Shown: in pieces, positions 1 through 8,909 of the stretch | Layout of the letters: each line of letters begins with the position of its first letter | Position numbering within the stretch: the first letter of the stretch is position 1 | Assembly: GCA_964632995.1 (NCBI GenBank) | Contig: CAZWDL010000005.1 | Span: 33,832-97,831, forward strand | Direction of reading: 5' to 3' | DNA from: CAZWDL01 sp964632995 | GTDB taxonomy: Bacteria; Bacteroidota; Bacteroidia; Chitinophagales; Saprospiraceae | Length of the DNA stretch: 64,000 nt | Made by a program: the position numbers and the translations under genes | Notes under the pieces: model-generated | Told to the model about the DNA's origin: nothing | The model's input: only the letters and a program-made list of their open reading frames with translations | Databases searched by the model: none

Positions 1-423
1 TACGCCCTCAACGGCACAGCCAATCCTTATATCTCAAACTGCAGGTTTATCGGCAACATCGCCGATCTCGACGGCGCCGGCATCTTCAATGACGGCACCC
101 GCGGCGTTTGCAGCCCCACGATCGAAGGAAGCCTTTTCGAAAAGAATAAAGCAACTTACGGCGCCGGTATCATGAATCAGGGCGTAGCCGGCGAAACCCG
201 CCCGGAAATCCGGAACTGCCAGTTTTATGGTAATATGTCTTATATCCGCGGTAGCAGCATCTATAATAACCGTACTGATGACGGCATCTGCAGCCCCGTC
301 ATCCAGGGCTGCCTCTTCGAAGATAACCTGGCCAGTGTCGGCCGTGATGTGAGTGGCACCATCAAAGACACCGTCGCCGATAAGAAATCCAAGTCGAACG
401 TCATCTACCGTTCCGGCTACTAA
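1..423 (+). CDS. C-terminal end of a right-handed beta-helix repeat protein (partial)
   Basis: The reading frame is open from the first base of the window and ends in TAA at 421-423, so only the last 140 residues are present. They are built from imperfect repeats of about 40 residues with the pattern P-x-I-x-x-C-x-F-x-x-N/E-x-A followed by a Gly/Asn-rich turn (GAGIFNDG, GAGIMNQG), which is typical of parallel beta-helix proteins of the pectate-lyase/polymorphic outer-membrane type. The substrate or partner cannot be told from this piece. No type IX secretion sorting domain is visible: the protein simply stops after RSGY. A strong terminator follows about 30 bp downstream, so this is the last gene of its transcript. 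The family call is fairly firm and the function is unknown. Confidence 0.75.
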   Translation, partial: YALNGTANPYISNCRFIGNIADLDGAGIFNDGTRGVCSPTIEGSLFEKNKATYGAGIMNQGVAGETRPEIRNCQFYGNMSYIRGSSIYNNRTDDGICSPVIQGCLFEDNLASVGRDVSGTIKDTVADKKSKSNVIYRSGY

Positions 424-455
424 GATCAAACAGTAAGACGCATTAACCTTGAAGG

Positions 456-486
456 AAAAAGCCGGTCCCCGCGACCGGCTTTTTTA
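456..486 (+). terminator. Rho-independent terminator after the beta-helix gene
   Basis: The arms AAAAAGCCGGTC (456-467) and GACCGGCTTTTT (473-484) pair perfectly around a 5-nt loop and run straight into a T tract. The hairpin sits 33 bp after the stop codon of the beta-helix gene and before the dispersed repeat. Confidence 0.9.
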
Positions 487-490
487 TTTG

Positions 491-548
491 GATTTTCGAT
501 CATTCGTCGTCATTGTTCATGGACTTACCATGAATAATCCGGGTTAAA
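491..548 (-). repeat. 58-bp dispersed repeat with internal hairpin, copy 1
   Basis: Read on the minus strand, this stretch matches 35984-36041 at 56 of 58 positions. Its core is a hairpin, TTATTCATGG and CCATGAATAA around a 5-nt loop; one arm here carries a G in place of A that still allows a G-U pair. Both copies lie beyond the 3' ends of genes. It looks like a REP-type intergenic element. Nothing shows that it encodes a protein. Confidence 0.8.
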
Positions 549-725
549 AAACTTTACTGGTGAAGCCAGGATGGTGAATAGTAACTTTTAAAGAAGTATT
601 GATTCTTCAGCCGCAATAGCGCGCATTGCATGAGTTTTCGCCGGTATAAAACTGCAGGTTTTTGAAATCTGGCAGTTCTCAGCCCTCAAGTATTCAAGAA
701 CTTCTCTCCTCTCCTCAAGGTTCTT

Positions 726-733
726 TATCTTTG
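726..733 (+). promoter_or_regulatory. -7 promoter motif TATCTTTG of the NlpC/P60 gene
   Basis: This is an exact match to the Bacteroidota -7 consensus TAnnTTTG, 26 bp before the ATG at 759. No clear TTTG element is seen at -33. The rest of the gap 424-758 holds the terminator and the dispersed repeat, and no gene. Confidence 0.7.
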
Positions 734-758
734 GCCGCTCAGAAAATTACGATCATCT

Positions 759-1949
759 ATGAATATCAAATCCGTCTATCCCTTGTTGCCCCTTTTGATC
801 CTGCTGACCTTCAGCTGTGATCACGATCCCATTTCCTCGGAGGTGACGCGTACAATCGAATCGGTACGGCAGGAATACGCCCCTGATAAGCGCGTGGCCC
901 GTTTTGAGGTGGAAGCTATGGCGACGGCAAATGGGCTGGTGCTAGCCGGGGAGTCCAATTTGCCAAAAGCCCGGCAGACGCTAATGAATCGATTGGAGGA
1001 AGCCGGCATCGAAGTCATTGATGAAATCGAGATGCTGCCGGATGTCGAAGAATTGAATGGTCATATATATGGTGTAGTACGCCTGTCGGCCTGTAATATT
1101 CGTTCCGAACCCCGGCATTCGGCCGAGCTGTCGACCCAGTCTACCTTAGGTGCGATCCTACGGGTTCATAAAGAGCAGGACGGCTGGTTTTTAGTGCAAA
1201 CCCCGGATGATTACTTTGGCTGGCTGGACGCCGGCGGCTTTACACCGATGACCAGGGAGCAACTCAGCGTCTGGAAAGCAGCCGATAAAGTGGTTTATCT
1301 GCCTGACTTTGGCTTTTCGCTGGCCCAACCTGATCGGGCAGCAAGGCCGGTCTCCGATTTGATGGCGGGCAATATCCTGCGACTCCTGGAAACGGAGGGA
1401 GACTATATGCGCGTAGCTTATCCCGACGGCCGACCGGCCTACATTACGGCTACCGACCTGGCCGGCTACGATGCCTGGCTGAGTTCCCGCCGGTATGAGG
1501 CGGATGCGATCCTGGCTACGGCCCAAACCTTCCTCGGCCGGCCTTACCTCTGGGGTGGTACTTCTGGAAAAGGCGTCGACTGCAGCGGCTATACCAAGAC
1601 AGTGTTTTACCTCAATGGGCTGCTGCTGCCCCGCGACGCCTCCCAACAGGTGCATACCGGAATGGAGATTGAAACGGACTCTACCTTCTCCAACCTGCAA
1701 GCGGGGGACCTGCTTTTTTTCGGCCGTAAAGCTACCGGTGAAAAACCCGAGCGCATCGTTCACGTCGCCATCTACATGGGCGAAGGTAAAATCATTCATT
1801 CCTCCGGAATCGTCTGCATTGAAAGCCTGCGCCGCGGGGATCCCGATTTCAATGAGTATCGCTTCAATACCTTCGTTCGCGCCAAGCGCCCGCTGAGCGG
1901 TATCGGGGAAAATGGAGTGCAGCGGCTAGGTGAAACGGCGTACTATTGA
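759..1949 (+). CDS. SH3b-NlpC/P60 cell-wall endopeptidase lipoprotein
   Basis: The 396-residue product begins with a lipoprotein signal (hydrophobic stretch ending LLTFSC, lipid-bearing Cys20), so it should sit in the outer or inner membrane facing the periplasm. Two SH3-type domains occupy roughly residues 105-240 (seen as NIRSEPRHSAEL and FGWL). A C-terminal NlpC/P60 domain starts near 245 with GRPYLWGG. The catalytic Cys is Cys275 in VDCSGYT, the His is His335 in IVHVAIYMG, and a third polar residue is His347 in IIHSSG. The architecture matches the gamma-D-glutamyl-L-diamino acid endopeptidase (YkfC-type) group, which trims muropeptides during wall recycling. The exact peptide specificity is inferred. 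The ATG is supported by the signal peptide and a -7 motif 26 bp upstream. Confidence 0.88.
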   Translation: MNIKSVYPLLPLLILLTFSCDHDPISSEVTRTIESVRQEYAPDKRVARFEVEAMATANGLVLAGESNLPKARQTLMNRLEEAGIEVIDEIEMLPDVEELNGHIYGVVRLSACNIRSEPRHSAELSTQSTLGAILRVHKEQDGWFLVQTPDDYFGWLDAGGFTPMTREQLSVWKAADKVVYLPDFGFSLAQPDRAARPVSDLMAGNILRLLETEGDYMRVAYPDGRPAYITATDLAGYDAWLSSRRYEADAILATAQTFLGRPYLWGGTSGKGVDCSGYTKTVFYLNGLLLPRDASQQVHTGMEIETDSTFSNLQAGDLLFFGRKATGEKPERIVHVAIYMGEGKIIHSSGIVCIESLRRGDPDFNEYRFNTFVRAKRPLSGIGENGVQRLGETAYY

Positions 1950-2059
1950 GGGAACAGCTCTGTTAAGGTTGGGAAGATCTGAAAATGGGACTCCCCGTTT
2001 CAGCCCTTCTAAACCTACTTTGTCATTAGGTTCCCAAGGTCATGTCAAAGCCTTACTTC

Positions 2060-3016
2060 TCAAAACGGCAGGTTACTCAAATCTACATTCCCCCCGGTAA
2101 GGATGATACCTACTTTTTTCCCTTCAAAGCGTTCTTTATGAGTCAGTACGGCGGCGAAGGGAACGGCGCAGGAAGGCTCGATGATGATCTTCATGCGTTC
2201 CCAGATCAGCCGCATGGCCTTGACGATATCGGCTTCTCCGACGGTAAGCACATCGTCGACGTGGCGGCGGATGATGTGGAAAGTCTTTTCCCCGAGGGTG
2301 GTGCGCAGTCCGTCGGCAATGGTATCAGTGGAAGTGTTGTCTTCAATCTGACCGCTGTGGAAGGAGCGGTAGGCATCGTCGACGGCTTTGGGTTCGGCGC
2401 CGATCACCTTTGTTTCGGGCGACAGGTAATGGGTGCTGAGCGCCGTACCGCTCATCAACCCTCCTCCGCCGATGGGCGACATGATGATATCCAGCGCTTC
2501 CGTGTCTTCAATCAATTCTACAGCGCAGGTGGCCTGCCCGGCAATGACATTGTAGTCATTATAGGGGTGAATGAAAGTAGCTCCGGTTTCTTCGACGACC
2601 TGTTCCAGCGTCGATTCGCGGGAGGCTACGGTAGGGCTGCAAAAGATGATACGGGCGCCGTAGCCCTCGGTGGCGGCTTTCTTGATAGAAGGGGCATCGA
2701 TCGGCATGACGATATAGGCCGGTATGCCCAGGAGCTGGGCCGCCCGGGCTACCGCCTGGGCGTGGTTGCCGGAGGAGTGTGTGGCCAGGCCGTTGCGCTT
2801 CTCTTCATCGGAAAGGCGGATGGCGGCGCTGGCCGCACCCCGCATTTTGAAAGCGCCGATCTTCTGAAAATTTTCACACTTGAAAAATAAACTGGCGCCG
2901 CTGATGCGGTCCAGACTCTGACAGGTCATTACCGGGGTGCGGTGAATCATCTTGCGAATGCCCTCGTGCGTAGAGCGGATATCCTTGAGTGCAGGTATTT
3001 GGTCGAGCTTGTTCAT
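2060..3016 (-). CDS. PLP-dependent threonine/serine dehydratase or serine racemase-like enzyme
   Basis: The 318-residue protein is a fold-type II PLP enzyme. The PLP lysine is Lys57 in GAFKMRGA, the substrate loop is SSGNHAQA, the phosphate-binding glycine loop is GGGGLMSG, and the cofactor ring is met by TGGN near the C-terminus. The length and the lack of a C-terminal ACT domain fit the catabolic (TdcB-like) threonine dehydratases or the closely related serine racemases, rather than the feedback-regulated biosynthetic IlvA. The reaction is deamination of L-threonine or L-serine to 2-oxobutyrate or pyruvate, or racemisation of serine; sequence alone does not separate these. It lies convergent with the NlpC gene and divergent from the methyltransferase at 3136. 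Confidence 0.87.
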   Translation of the reverse strand: MNKLDQIPALKDIRSTHEGIRKMIHRTPVMTCQSLDRISGASLFFKCENFQKIGAFKMRGAASAAIRLSDEEKRNGLATHSSGNHAQAVARAAQLLGIPAYIVMPIDAPSIKKAATEGYGARIIFCSPTVASRESTLEQVVEETGATFIHPYNDYNVIAGQATCAVELIEDTEALDIIMSPIGGGGLMSGTALSTHYLSPETKVIGAEPKAVDDAYRSFHSGQIEDNTSTDTIADGLRTTLGEKTFHIIRRHVDDVLTVGEADIVKAMRLIWERMKIIIEPSCAVPFAAVLTHKERFEGKKVGIILTGGNVDLSNLPF

Positions 3017-3100
3017 GCCCTAAAACTAGGAGAAAAATCTCATAACAACACGGCTTTTGAGTCAGTATTTCCCGGGAGCCGTCAAGTCGGGTTTTAGAAT

Positions 3101-3108
3101 TATCTTTG
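3101..3108 (+). promoter_or_regulatory. -7 promoter motif TATCTTTG of the methyltransferase gene
   Basis: This is an exact TAnnTTTG match. It overlaps the in-frame TTG at 3106, so transcription should begin downstream of that TTG. This decides in favour of the ATG at 3136 as the translation start of the next gene. Confidence 0.65.
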
Positions 3109-3135
3109 GCGCTGAAGAATGAAATATCCAGGGCC

Positions 3136-3957
3136 ATGAAAAGAGAAAACCTATCGGCGCTGCTACGACAAATGGGGCTTATCTATTACGCTGACCTCGG
3201 CCGCTATTACTGGCAACGATTCCGCAACCGGACACGCAACCGGGCCTTTGTGCGAACACATCCGGAGGTGGCCCTGCCACCCGACTATTTACTTTACGAG
3301 TCCTTCGGCCTGGACTATCACAAGTACTACTACGACGGTCTGGAAACCGCCAGGTGGCTGATCACTCAACTGGAGCGACACGCAAGTCTGCGGGAAGCCT
3401 ACGTGCTCGACTGGGGCTGCGGGCCGGCGAGAATAGTGCGCCACTTGCCCCGCTTGTTAGATGATTACAGCCACTGCTTCGGTACCGATTATAACGAGCA
3501 GACGATAGCCTGGTGCAAAAAAAATATTCCACAAGTGCGCTTCTCTCATAATGAGCTGCACCCCCCACTTACTTATCTGGATCAGTTTTTCGATATTATT
3601 TATGGTGTTTCCATATTCACCCATCTCTCGGAAGCTGCTCATCACGCCTGGATGCAGGAGTTGATGCGGGTGGCCAAGCCCGGCGCCGTTCTGCTGTTCA
3701 CCATGCACGGCGCTGTGTTCCGGTCGAGACTCACGCCGGCGGAACAAAAGCGTTTCGATGAGGGAAAGCTGGTGGTCCGGGAAAAAGTGAAAGAAGGACA
3801 CCGCATGTACGGGGCCTTTCATCCTCCAGCCTTCACCGAACAGTTCTTCAGTGCTTACGGAAAGGTGCTGGAGCATATTCCCGGCAGAGCGCCGGATGAC
3901 TTGTCTGCCGGAGCGCTCCGAAAACCGGAACAGGATGTGTGGATCCTGAGGAGCTGA
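3136..3957 (+). CDS. Class I SAM-dependent methyltransferase
   Basis: The 273-residue protein carries a Rossmann-type methyltransferase core. Motif I is VLDWGCGPARIVRHLP, followed by an acidic loop CFGTDYNEQTIAWCKKN, then a motif IV-like YGVSIFTHL and a post-motif MRVAKPGAVLLFTMHG. The N-terminal 100 residues are Tyr/Arg-rich and not diagnostic. The substrate is unknown. Such stand-alone enzymes often act on glycans or small molecules, but nothing nearby points to one. A longer reading from TTG 3106 is possible; the ATG is preferred because the TTG lies inside the promoter motif. Confidence 0.82.
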   Translation: MKRENLSALLRQMGLIYYADLGRYYWQRFRNRTRNRAFVRTHPEVALPPDYLLYESFGLDYHKYYYDGLETARWLITQLERHASLREAYVLDWGCGPARIVRHLPRLLDDYSHCFGTDYNEQTIAWCKKNIPQVRFSHNELHPPLTYLDQFFDIIYGVSIFTHLSEAAHHAWMQELMRVAKPGAVLLFTMHGAVFRSRLTPAEQKRFDEGKLVVREKVKEGHRMYGAFHPPAFTEQFFSAYGKVLEHIPGRAPDDLSAGALRKPEQDVWILRS

Positions 3958-4071
3958 AAAAACGGGAAAAAGGAGGGGCTTCAAAGGATTTTAATTTTCC
4001 TGATTTTTCTTACATTGACTTATGGAAGTGGATCAGACTTGCTTTATTCTGTCAACACACCTTAACCTATT

Positions 4072-5370
4072 ATGAATCGCAGAACCTTTCTTCGCCATAC
4101 GGCCCAGGCGGGGTTGATGACCGCCGCCGCTCCCGGTTTTCCTCTTATCCGGCCGAAGTTTCAGACTTACCGCATCGCGCTTATCGGCGCCGGGTGGTGG
4201 GGCAACAACATTCTTCGCGAAGCTGTTGCAGCCGGCAACTCAAAGGTGATCGGCATTTGCGACGTGGACGAGCGGGCCCTGCAGGATACACAGAAGAACC
4301 TCGATGAATGGACGGGGGAAAAACCCAGGCACTACCGCGATTACCGCGAATTGCTGAATCGGGAAAAACCCGATATCGCCATCATCGGCACGCCGGATCA
4401 CTGGCATGCACTGCCGGCTATCGCTGCTATGAAAGCAGGCGCCCATCTCTATTTGGAAAAACCCATTGGTCATACGATCAATGAGGGTAAGGCGATCCTG
4501 GAAACGGCCCGCGATACGCAGCGCGTCGTGCAGGTGGGTACGCACCGGCGGGTCTCTCCACACAATATCGCCGCCATGGAATTTCTGCGTGCCGGCAGGG
4601 TAGGCGAAATATCCGCAGTGAAGTGTTTTGTCAATTACGGACAGGGCCCGGGCAAGCCTCAGCCTGTTCAGGATCCCCCCGCAGCACTGAATTGGAATTT
4701 CTGGCTGGGACCGGCGCCCCGGCACGATTATCATCCCGGCATCCATCCCCGCGGCTTCCGCCAGTACCTCGATTTCGCCAACGGCACTATCGCCGATTGG
4801 GGGATCCATTGGTTTGACCAGGTGCTATGGTGGACAGAGGAGCGCTATCCCAAATCCGTCTACTCCACCGGTGACCGCTACATCCGTCAGGACAATTCTA
4901 CCGCGCCCGACACCCAGTATGCCGTTTATGAATTCGAAACGTTTACACTCACCTGGGAAAGCAAATTGTGCAACCCCAATTCCAATGAGGAGCATAATGT
5001 CGGGGCCTATTTCTACGGCACGGAAGGGGTGCTACATCTGGGCTGGCTCGACGGCTTCACCTTCTATCCAAAGAAAAAAAGTGCCGGGCTCATTCATCAG
5101 GAACCTACGCTGCACGATCCCGATAAGCAGAATATCCGTGAGCTCTGGGCCGACCTGATTGATGCGATCGAAAGAAAACGTCGGCCGGTCTGCGATATTC
5201 TGCACGGCCACCTCGCAACCAATATCAGCCTGATGGCTATGGCCTCCTACAAAGCCGGCCGCAGCCTGCAGTGGGACGGGGAAAAGGAAATGTTCGTCGA
5301 TGACCCGGAGGCCAATAAACTGTTGTACAGAGCGTACCGCGATCCCTGGGAATACCCGGGAAAGCATTAA
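4072..5370 (+). CDS. Gfo/Idh/MocA-family oxidoreductase with Tat signal
   Basis: The 432-residue protein starts with a twin-arginine leader (RRTFLR, then an Ala-rich stretch), so it is probably folded with its cofactor and exported by Tat to the periplasm. The mature part begins with the NAD(P)-binding motif IALIGAGWWG, then DVDERAL and the family hallmark EKPIGHTINEGK near residue 135. It continues into the C-terminal alpha/beta domain (FANGTIADWGIHWFDQVLWW). Tat-exported members of this family are numerous in Bacteroidota and Planctomycetota and act on sugars or sugar-derived polyols. The substrate here is unknown and no sugar operon flanks the gene. Confidence 0.88.
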   Translation: MNRRTFLRHTAQAGLMTAAAPGFPLIRPKFQTYRIALIGAGWWGNNILREAVAAGNSKVIGICDVDERALQDTQKNLDEWTGEKPRHYRDYRELLNREKPDIAIIGTPDHWHALPAIAAMKAGAHLYLEKPIGHTINEGKAILETARDTQRVVQVGTHRRVSPHNIAAMEFLRAGRVGEISAVKCFVNYGQGPGKPQPVQDPPAALNWNFWLGPAPRHDYHPGIHPRGFRQYLDFANGTIADWGIHWFDQVLWWTEERYPKSVYSTGDRYIRQDNSTAPDTQYAVYEFETFTLTWESKLCNPNSNEEHNVGAYFYGTEGVLHLGWLDGFTFYPKKKSAGLIHQEPTLHDPDKQNIRELWADLIDAIERKRRPVCDILHGHLATNISLMAMASYKAGRSLQWDGEKEMFVDDPEANKLLYRAYRDPWEYPGKH

Positions 5371-5471
5371 CCCGGATTAAACCACTCGAATATCTGAAAT
5401 CAAATCGGACCGCCTTATACTAAAATTAACCCTCGCCCTCAAACGTTACAAAAGGAAAACCGAAAGCATCA

Positions 5472-6506
5472 ATGTGGCGGATTTTGTTCTTCCTGTCCAT
5501 CGGACTTCTGGCCGGCGCCTGCCGGATGCCGGAAACAAAGGTTCAACCGGCTTTTTATCACTGGCAGACAGCCCTGGAGCTCAGCCGGCCGGAGCAGGCT
5601 TACCTCAAGGCTTCGAACGCAGGCCGGCTGTATATCAAATTTTTTGATGTCGACTGGGATAAAGAGCGAAATATGCCCGTTCCGCAGGCCACTCTTGAGG
5701 TGAGCCCCGGCGGTTGGGAAGGAAAGGCCATCGTTCCTTGTGTGTTTATCACCAATGAGGTGTTCGAGCAATTGCCGCAAGCAGAGATAGCAGGGCTGGC
5801 GCAAAGGGTGGCCGAGCGGATTGAGCGATTGAGCGCCGGCTTCCCTGCCGGGAGCATACCGGAGATTCAGTTTGACTGCGACTGGACGGAAAGTACTCGT
5901 GCAGCCTATTTTCAGTTTCTCGAAGCACAAGGCCGGTTCTTTGCTTCTAAGCGCTTGCTGTCGGCTACCATTCGCCTGCACCAGGTTCGTTATTACCGGC
6001 GAACGGGGGTGCCGCCGGTAGACCGGGGGATGCTGATGTTTTACAACGTAGGGGATTTGCGCGACTGGAACGAACCCAATTCCATCCTTCGCATAGAAAA
6101 TGCCTTGCCTTACCTGGATAAGTTCGAGCGCTACCCGCTACCGATGGATCTGGCCTTGCCGCTGTTCGCCTGGGGGGTAGTGTTTCGCGATGGTCGGATG
6201 ATCCGCCTGATGAACAACCTGCGGGAAACTGATCTGGAGGATAGCAGCAGATTCACAAAGCTGGAAACCGGCCGTTTTGAGGTGGTGAAAAGTACGTATC
6301 TTAATGGTTATTATCTTTACCGCGGTGACCGGATTCGCACGGAAACTGTTGATGCGGACTTGCTTCGTAAAACCGTCCGAATACTGGCGCCCTATTTTCG
6401 TCACCGTGCTTTCACAACGGCGTTTTATCACTTGGATTCAACGACTATCAAATATCTACCGTATGAGCAACTGGAGGAGATTGTGGCTATTCTGGAAAAG
6501 TCCTAA
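5472..6506 (+). CDS. Conserved lipoprotein, possibly a TIM-barrel (DUF3142-like) protein
   Basis: The 344-residue product has a short lipoprotein signal (LLAGAC, Cys17). The body contains beta-strand/helix alternation with RLYIKFFDVDWD, IPEIQFDCDWTESTR, and MLMFYNVGDLRDW, and ends in a C-terminal helical part. The regularly spaced acidic strand ends resemble a glycosidase-type TIM barrel, and the pattern recalls DUF3142. That is a weak resemblance, and no catalytic pair can be assigned with confidence. Its 3' end overlaps the next gene by 44 bp, which suggests the two are translated together and work together at the cell surface. Confidence 0.7.
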   Translation: MWRILFFLSIGLLAGACRMPETKVQPAFYHWQTALELSRPEQAYLKASNAGRLYIKFFDVDWDKERNMPVPQATLEVSPGGWEGKAIVPCVFITNEVFEQLPQAEIAGLAQRVAERIERLSAGFPAGSIPEIQFDCDWTESTRAAYFQFLEAQGRFFASKRLLSATIRLHQVRYYRRTGVPPVDRGMLMFYNVGDLRDWNEPNSILRIENALPYLDKFERYPLPMDLALPLFAWGVVFRDGRMIRLMNNLRETDLEDSSRFTKLETGRFEVVKSTYLNGYYLYRGDRIRTETVDADLLRKTVRILAPYFRHRAFTTAFYHLDSTTIKYLPYEQLEEIVAILEKS

Positions 6507-8763
6507 ACGCTTGGTGCTCCCCCTGCTGTTCGCTTCTATCTGCTTGTGGCCGCAGGGGATTTCGAGCAGCTGTGATCCCGCTCCCGATCAATTCCAGGGT
6601 TTTTCTTTTCTATCTGCCGATATGCTTGGTGCGGAAATCCCGTTGGGGCCTGCTCTGATCGGATTTGGCGAACTCTATGAGCAGTACGGGCCACAGCGGC
6701 TGGTGCAGCGCGTGGACAACGTCGCGGAATGGCGGGAGCGCTTCTGTGACCTGCCCCGTGCGGAAGATATCAGCACACTGGTTTATAAAGCGTCTATAGT
6801 GGATATGGAAGAGCTGCGCACCGCAATCGCCAGCAAGTCTATCCCCGTACCGGCACAACTGAGGGGCAATAGTTTTGCCCATTATCTCGAGCGCCACGCC
6901 TGTACCGAAACAGTTGATTACCTCATTTTCGCCAAGGAATGCGAACCGTATGTCACTCAGGGAAATCCCTGGGAGGATACTCCGCGCAGTGTAGCGGATA
7001 TGGAAGCGCTGATCGGTAAAGGCCTGCAGCGCTTTCTGGGCATCAAATCCCATTATATCCGGCTGCGCTATGCCTATCAGCTCATCCGGTTGGCCCACTA
7101 TGCTGGGAAGTACGCCAGGGTCCTGGAACTCTACGCTTATCTCATGCCTAAAATTGATAACGACCCCAGTCTGATCGAGTATTGGATCGAGGGGCACCGC
7201 GCCGGGGCCTTGCTGGCTCTGGGCGATAATGTAGAAGCATCCTATCGCTATGCCGTAGTGTTTAAGAACTGCCCCAGCCGCCGGCAGTCGGCTCTGCAAA
7301 GCTTTCAGATCCGTAGCGACGAGGAGTGGCAGCAGTGTCTGCTCAAGTGCCGTGATGATCGGGAACGAGCAACGCTCTACGTGATGCGGGCCTACGATGA
7401 AGATAGCCATGCCGTGGAAGAAATGTACCGCATCTATGAGCTGGACCCCAGCAACGAACACCTTGAACCCTTGCTGGTCAAAGAAATGGAGGAGCTGGAG
7501 CAAAATCTGCTCGGGCAGGAATTCAACCGCTATCGCCAGCTGAACCGCTCCTACCAACGCCCCGGTTCCGATGCCGGTGAACGCATCATTGAATTACAGC
7601 AATTTGTCCGCCAGCTATTGCTCGATCAGCGCTTGCCCCGGCTGGAGTTCTGGAAAATCGCGGAAGGATACCTCGAAGTGCTGGCCGGCGATTATTACGC
7701 AGCCAGGAAAACTTTTGAGCAGGCCGAAGAACTGGTCGATGACCGGGGCCTTCGGCGCCAGCTCGAAATATTTCAAATCGTTTTGCGCGTCAGCGCCTGG
7801 TCGGACATCGATGATGAAGTGGAGGAAGAGATCGTCAGACTGCGACGCCGGTCTGATCTTAATCAAACTTATCCCGACCTGAGAAGATTCCTGAGTGATA
7901 AACTGACTTACCTGTACCGCATTAATGACCGCCCCGGAAAGGCCCTGCTCAGTCAGTACTCTCTCCGCGCCCTGAAGGCCAACCCCAGGGAGGAGGTGAT
8001 CGAAGACCTGATGGAGGTGGTGCGAAAAGACAAACCTACCCAGCTTGAGCGCGAGATGATCCGGCAGGACGACGGATCCACCATCGAAAACGAGCTGATC
8101 GATATGCAGGCCCTTAACCTCTTTAACGACTATCAGCTGGAAGCTGCTCTGGAAAACCTCAAACAGATCGATCGCAGCGCCTGGGATCAGTTTGGTCTCT
8201 TCAACCCCTTCGCAGAACGCATCAACGATTGTGTCGAATGCCCTCTGCCCGATTCCCTGCAGGCCTTCAACCGGGGAGAACTCATCGAACAATTGCTCGA
8301 TATGGAATACCAGGCAAAGGCTAACGCCGAAAACCGCGATCTGCTCTACTATCGCCTCGGGGTGGCCTTCTACAACATGTCCTACTTCAGTTACAGCTGG
8401 AGAGCTATGGATTACTACCGCAGCGGCGCCAGCCTCCGGGCCGGTTACTTGCAAGACGGCGACAACGTGACGCCGCATCCCGTCTATCCTTATGGCAACC
8501 GGGAGCACTTCGATTGCTCGATGGCTCTGTACTACTTCCAGAAAGCCCGGCAAATAACGGTTAATCCCGAGCTGGCTGCCCGCGCCACCTTCTGGGCCGC
8601 CAAATGCGAACGGAACGAGTACTACGTCAATCGAACGGAAGGCGCCGTACGCAGCTTCGAATTTTTTCAGGACCTCGTCGATCGCTACCGCGAAACAGCG
8701 TACTACCAGCGGGTGATCGATCAGTGCGCCACCTTCCGCCTGTACGCGGGAACGGGGGAGTAA
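6463..8763 (+). CDS. Exported TPR-type helical repeat protein
   Basis: This encodes a 766-residue protein. The start at ATG 6463 is chosen because it yields a basic N-terminus plus hydrophobic signal (KRLVLPLLFASICLWPQG); upstream codons in the frame belong to the body of the preceding lipoprotein gene, overlapped by 44 bp. The mature part is almost entirely alpha-helical, with TPR-like pairs such as YAGKYARVLELYAYLMP, LALGDNVEASYRYAVVF and DYYAARKTFEQAEELV. The C-terminal 150 residues (YRLGVAFYNMSYFSYSW, CSMALYYFQKARQ, ARATFWAAKCERNEYYV) resemble repeats found in many Bacteroidota surface proteins. No enzymatic motif is visible. It is likely a scaffold partner of the lipoprotein at 5472. Confidence 0.75.
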   Translation: MSNWRRLWLFWKSPKRLVLPLLFASICLWPQGISSSCDPAPDQFQGFSFLSADMLGAEIPLGPALIGFGELYEQYGPQRLVQRVDNVAEWRERFCDLPRAEDISTLVYKASIVDMEELRTAIASKSIPVPAQLRGNSFAHYLERHACTETVDYLIFAKECEPYVTQGNPWEDTPRSVADMEALIGKGLQRFLGIKSHYIRLRYAYQLIRLAHYAGKYARVLELYAYLMPKIDNDPSLIEYWIEGHRAGALLALGDNVEASYRYAVVFKNCPSRRQSALQSFQIRSDEEWQQCLLKCRDDRERATLYVMRAYDEDSHAVEEMYRIYELDPSNEHLEPLLVKEMEELEQNLLGQEFNRYRQLNRSYQRPGSDAGERIIELQQFVRQLLLDQRLPRLEFWKIAEGYLEVLAGDYYAARKTFEQAEELVDDRGLRRQLEIFQIVLRVSAWSDIDDEVEEEIVRLRRRSDLNQTYPDLRRFLSDKLTYLYRINDRPGKALLSQYSLRALKANPREEVIEDLMEVVRKDKPTQLEREMIRQDDGSTIENELIDMQALNLFNDYQLEAALENLKQIDRSAWDQFGLFNPFAERINDCVECPLPDSLQAFNRGELIEQLLDMEYQAKANAENRDLLYYRLGVAFYNMSYFSYSWRAMDYYRSGASLRAGYLQDGDNVTPHPVYPYGNREHFDCSMALYYFQKARQITVNPELAARATFWAAKCERNEYYVNRTEGAVRSFEFFQDLVDRYRETAYYQRVIDQCATFRLYAGTGE

Positions 8764-8887
8764 GGGCAGCAGGGCTGCTGTGTTTAAATGGTGGCAGGCA
8801 ATCTCATCTATACGGCGATAGCTCCTGTCAGCGTAGGCATAATGAAACGCCAGGGCCCCGGGATCATAAACCTATCCCGGAATTGAT

Positions 8888-8895
8888 TAATTTTG
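8888..8895 (+). promoter_or_regulatory. -7 promoter motif TAATTTTG before the barrel gene
   Basis: This is an exact TAnnTTTG match, 14 bp before ATG 8910 and 23 bp before ATG 8919. It implies a very short leader, and that the barrel gene has its own promoter apart from the preceding TPR gene. Confidence 0.6.
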
Positions 8896-8909
8896 CCCCG
8901 GCAAATCAA

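Noticed and set aside
3106..3135. TTG start adding 10 residues to the methyltransferase
   Set aside because: The TTG lies inside the -7 promoter motif TATCTTTG, so the mRNA should start after it.
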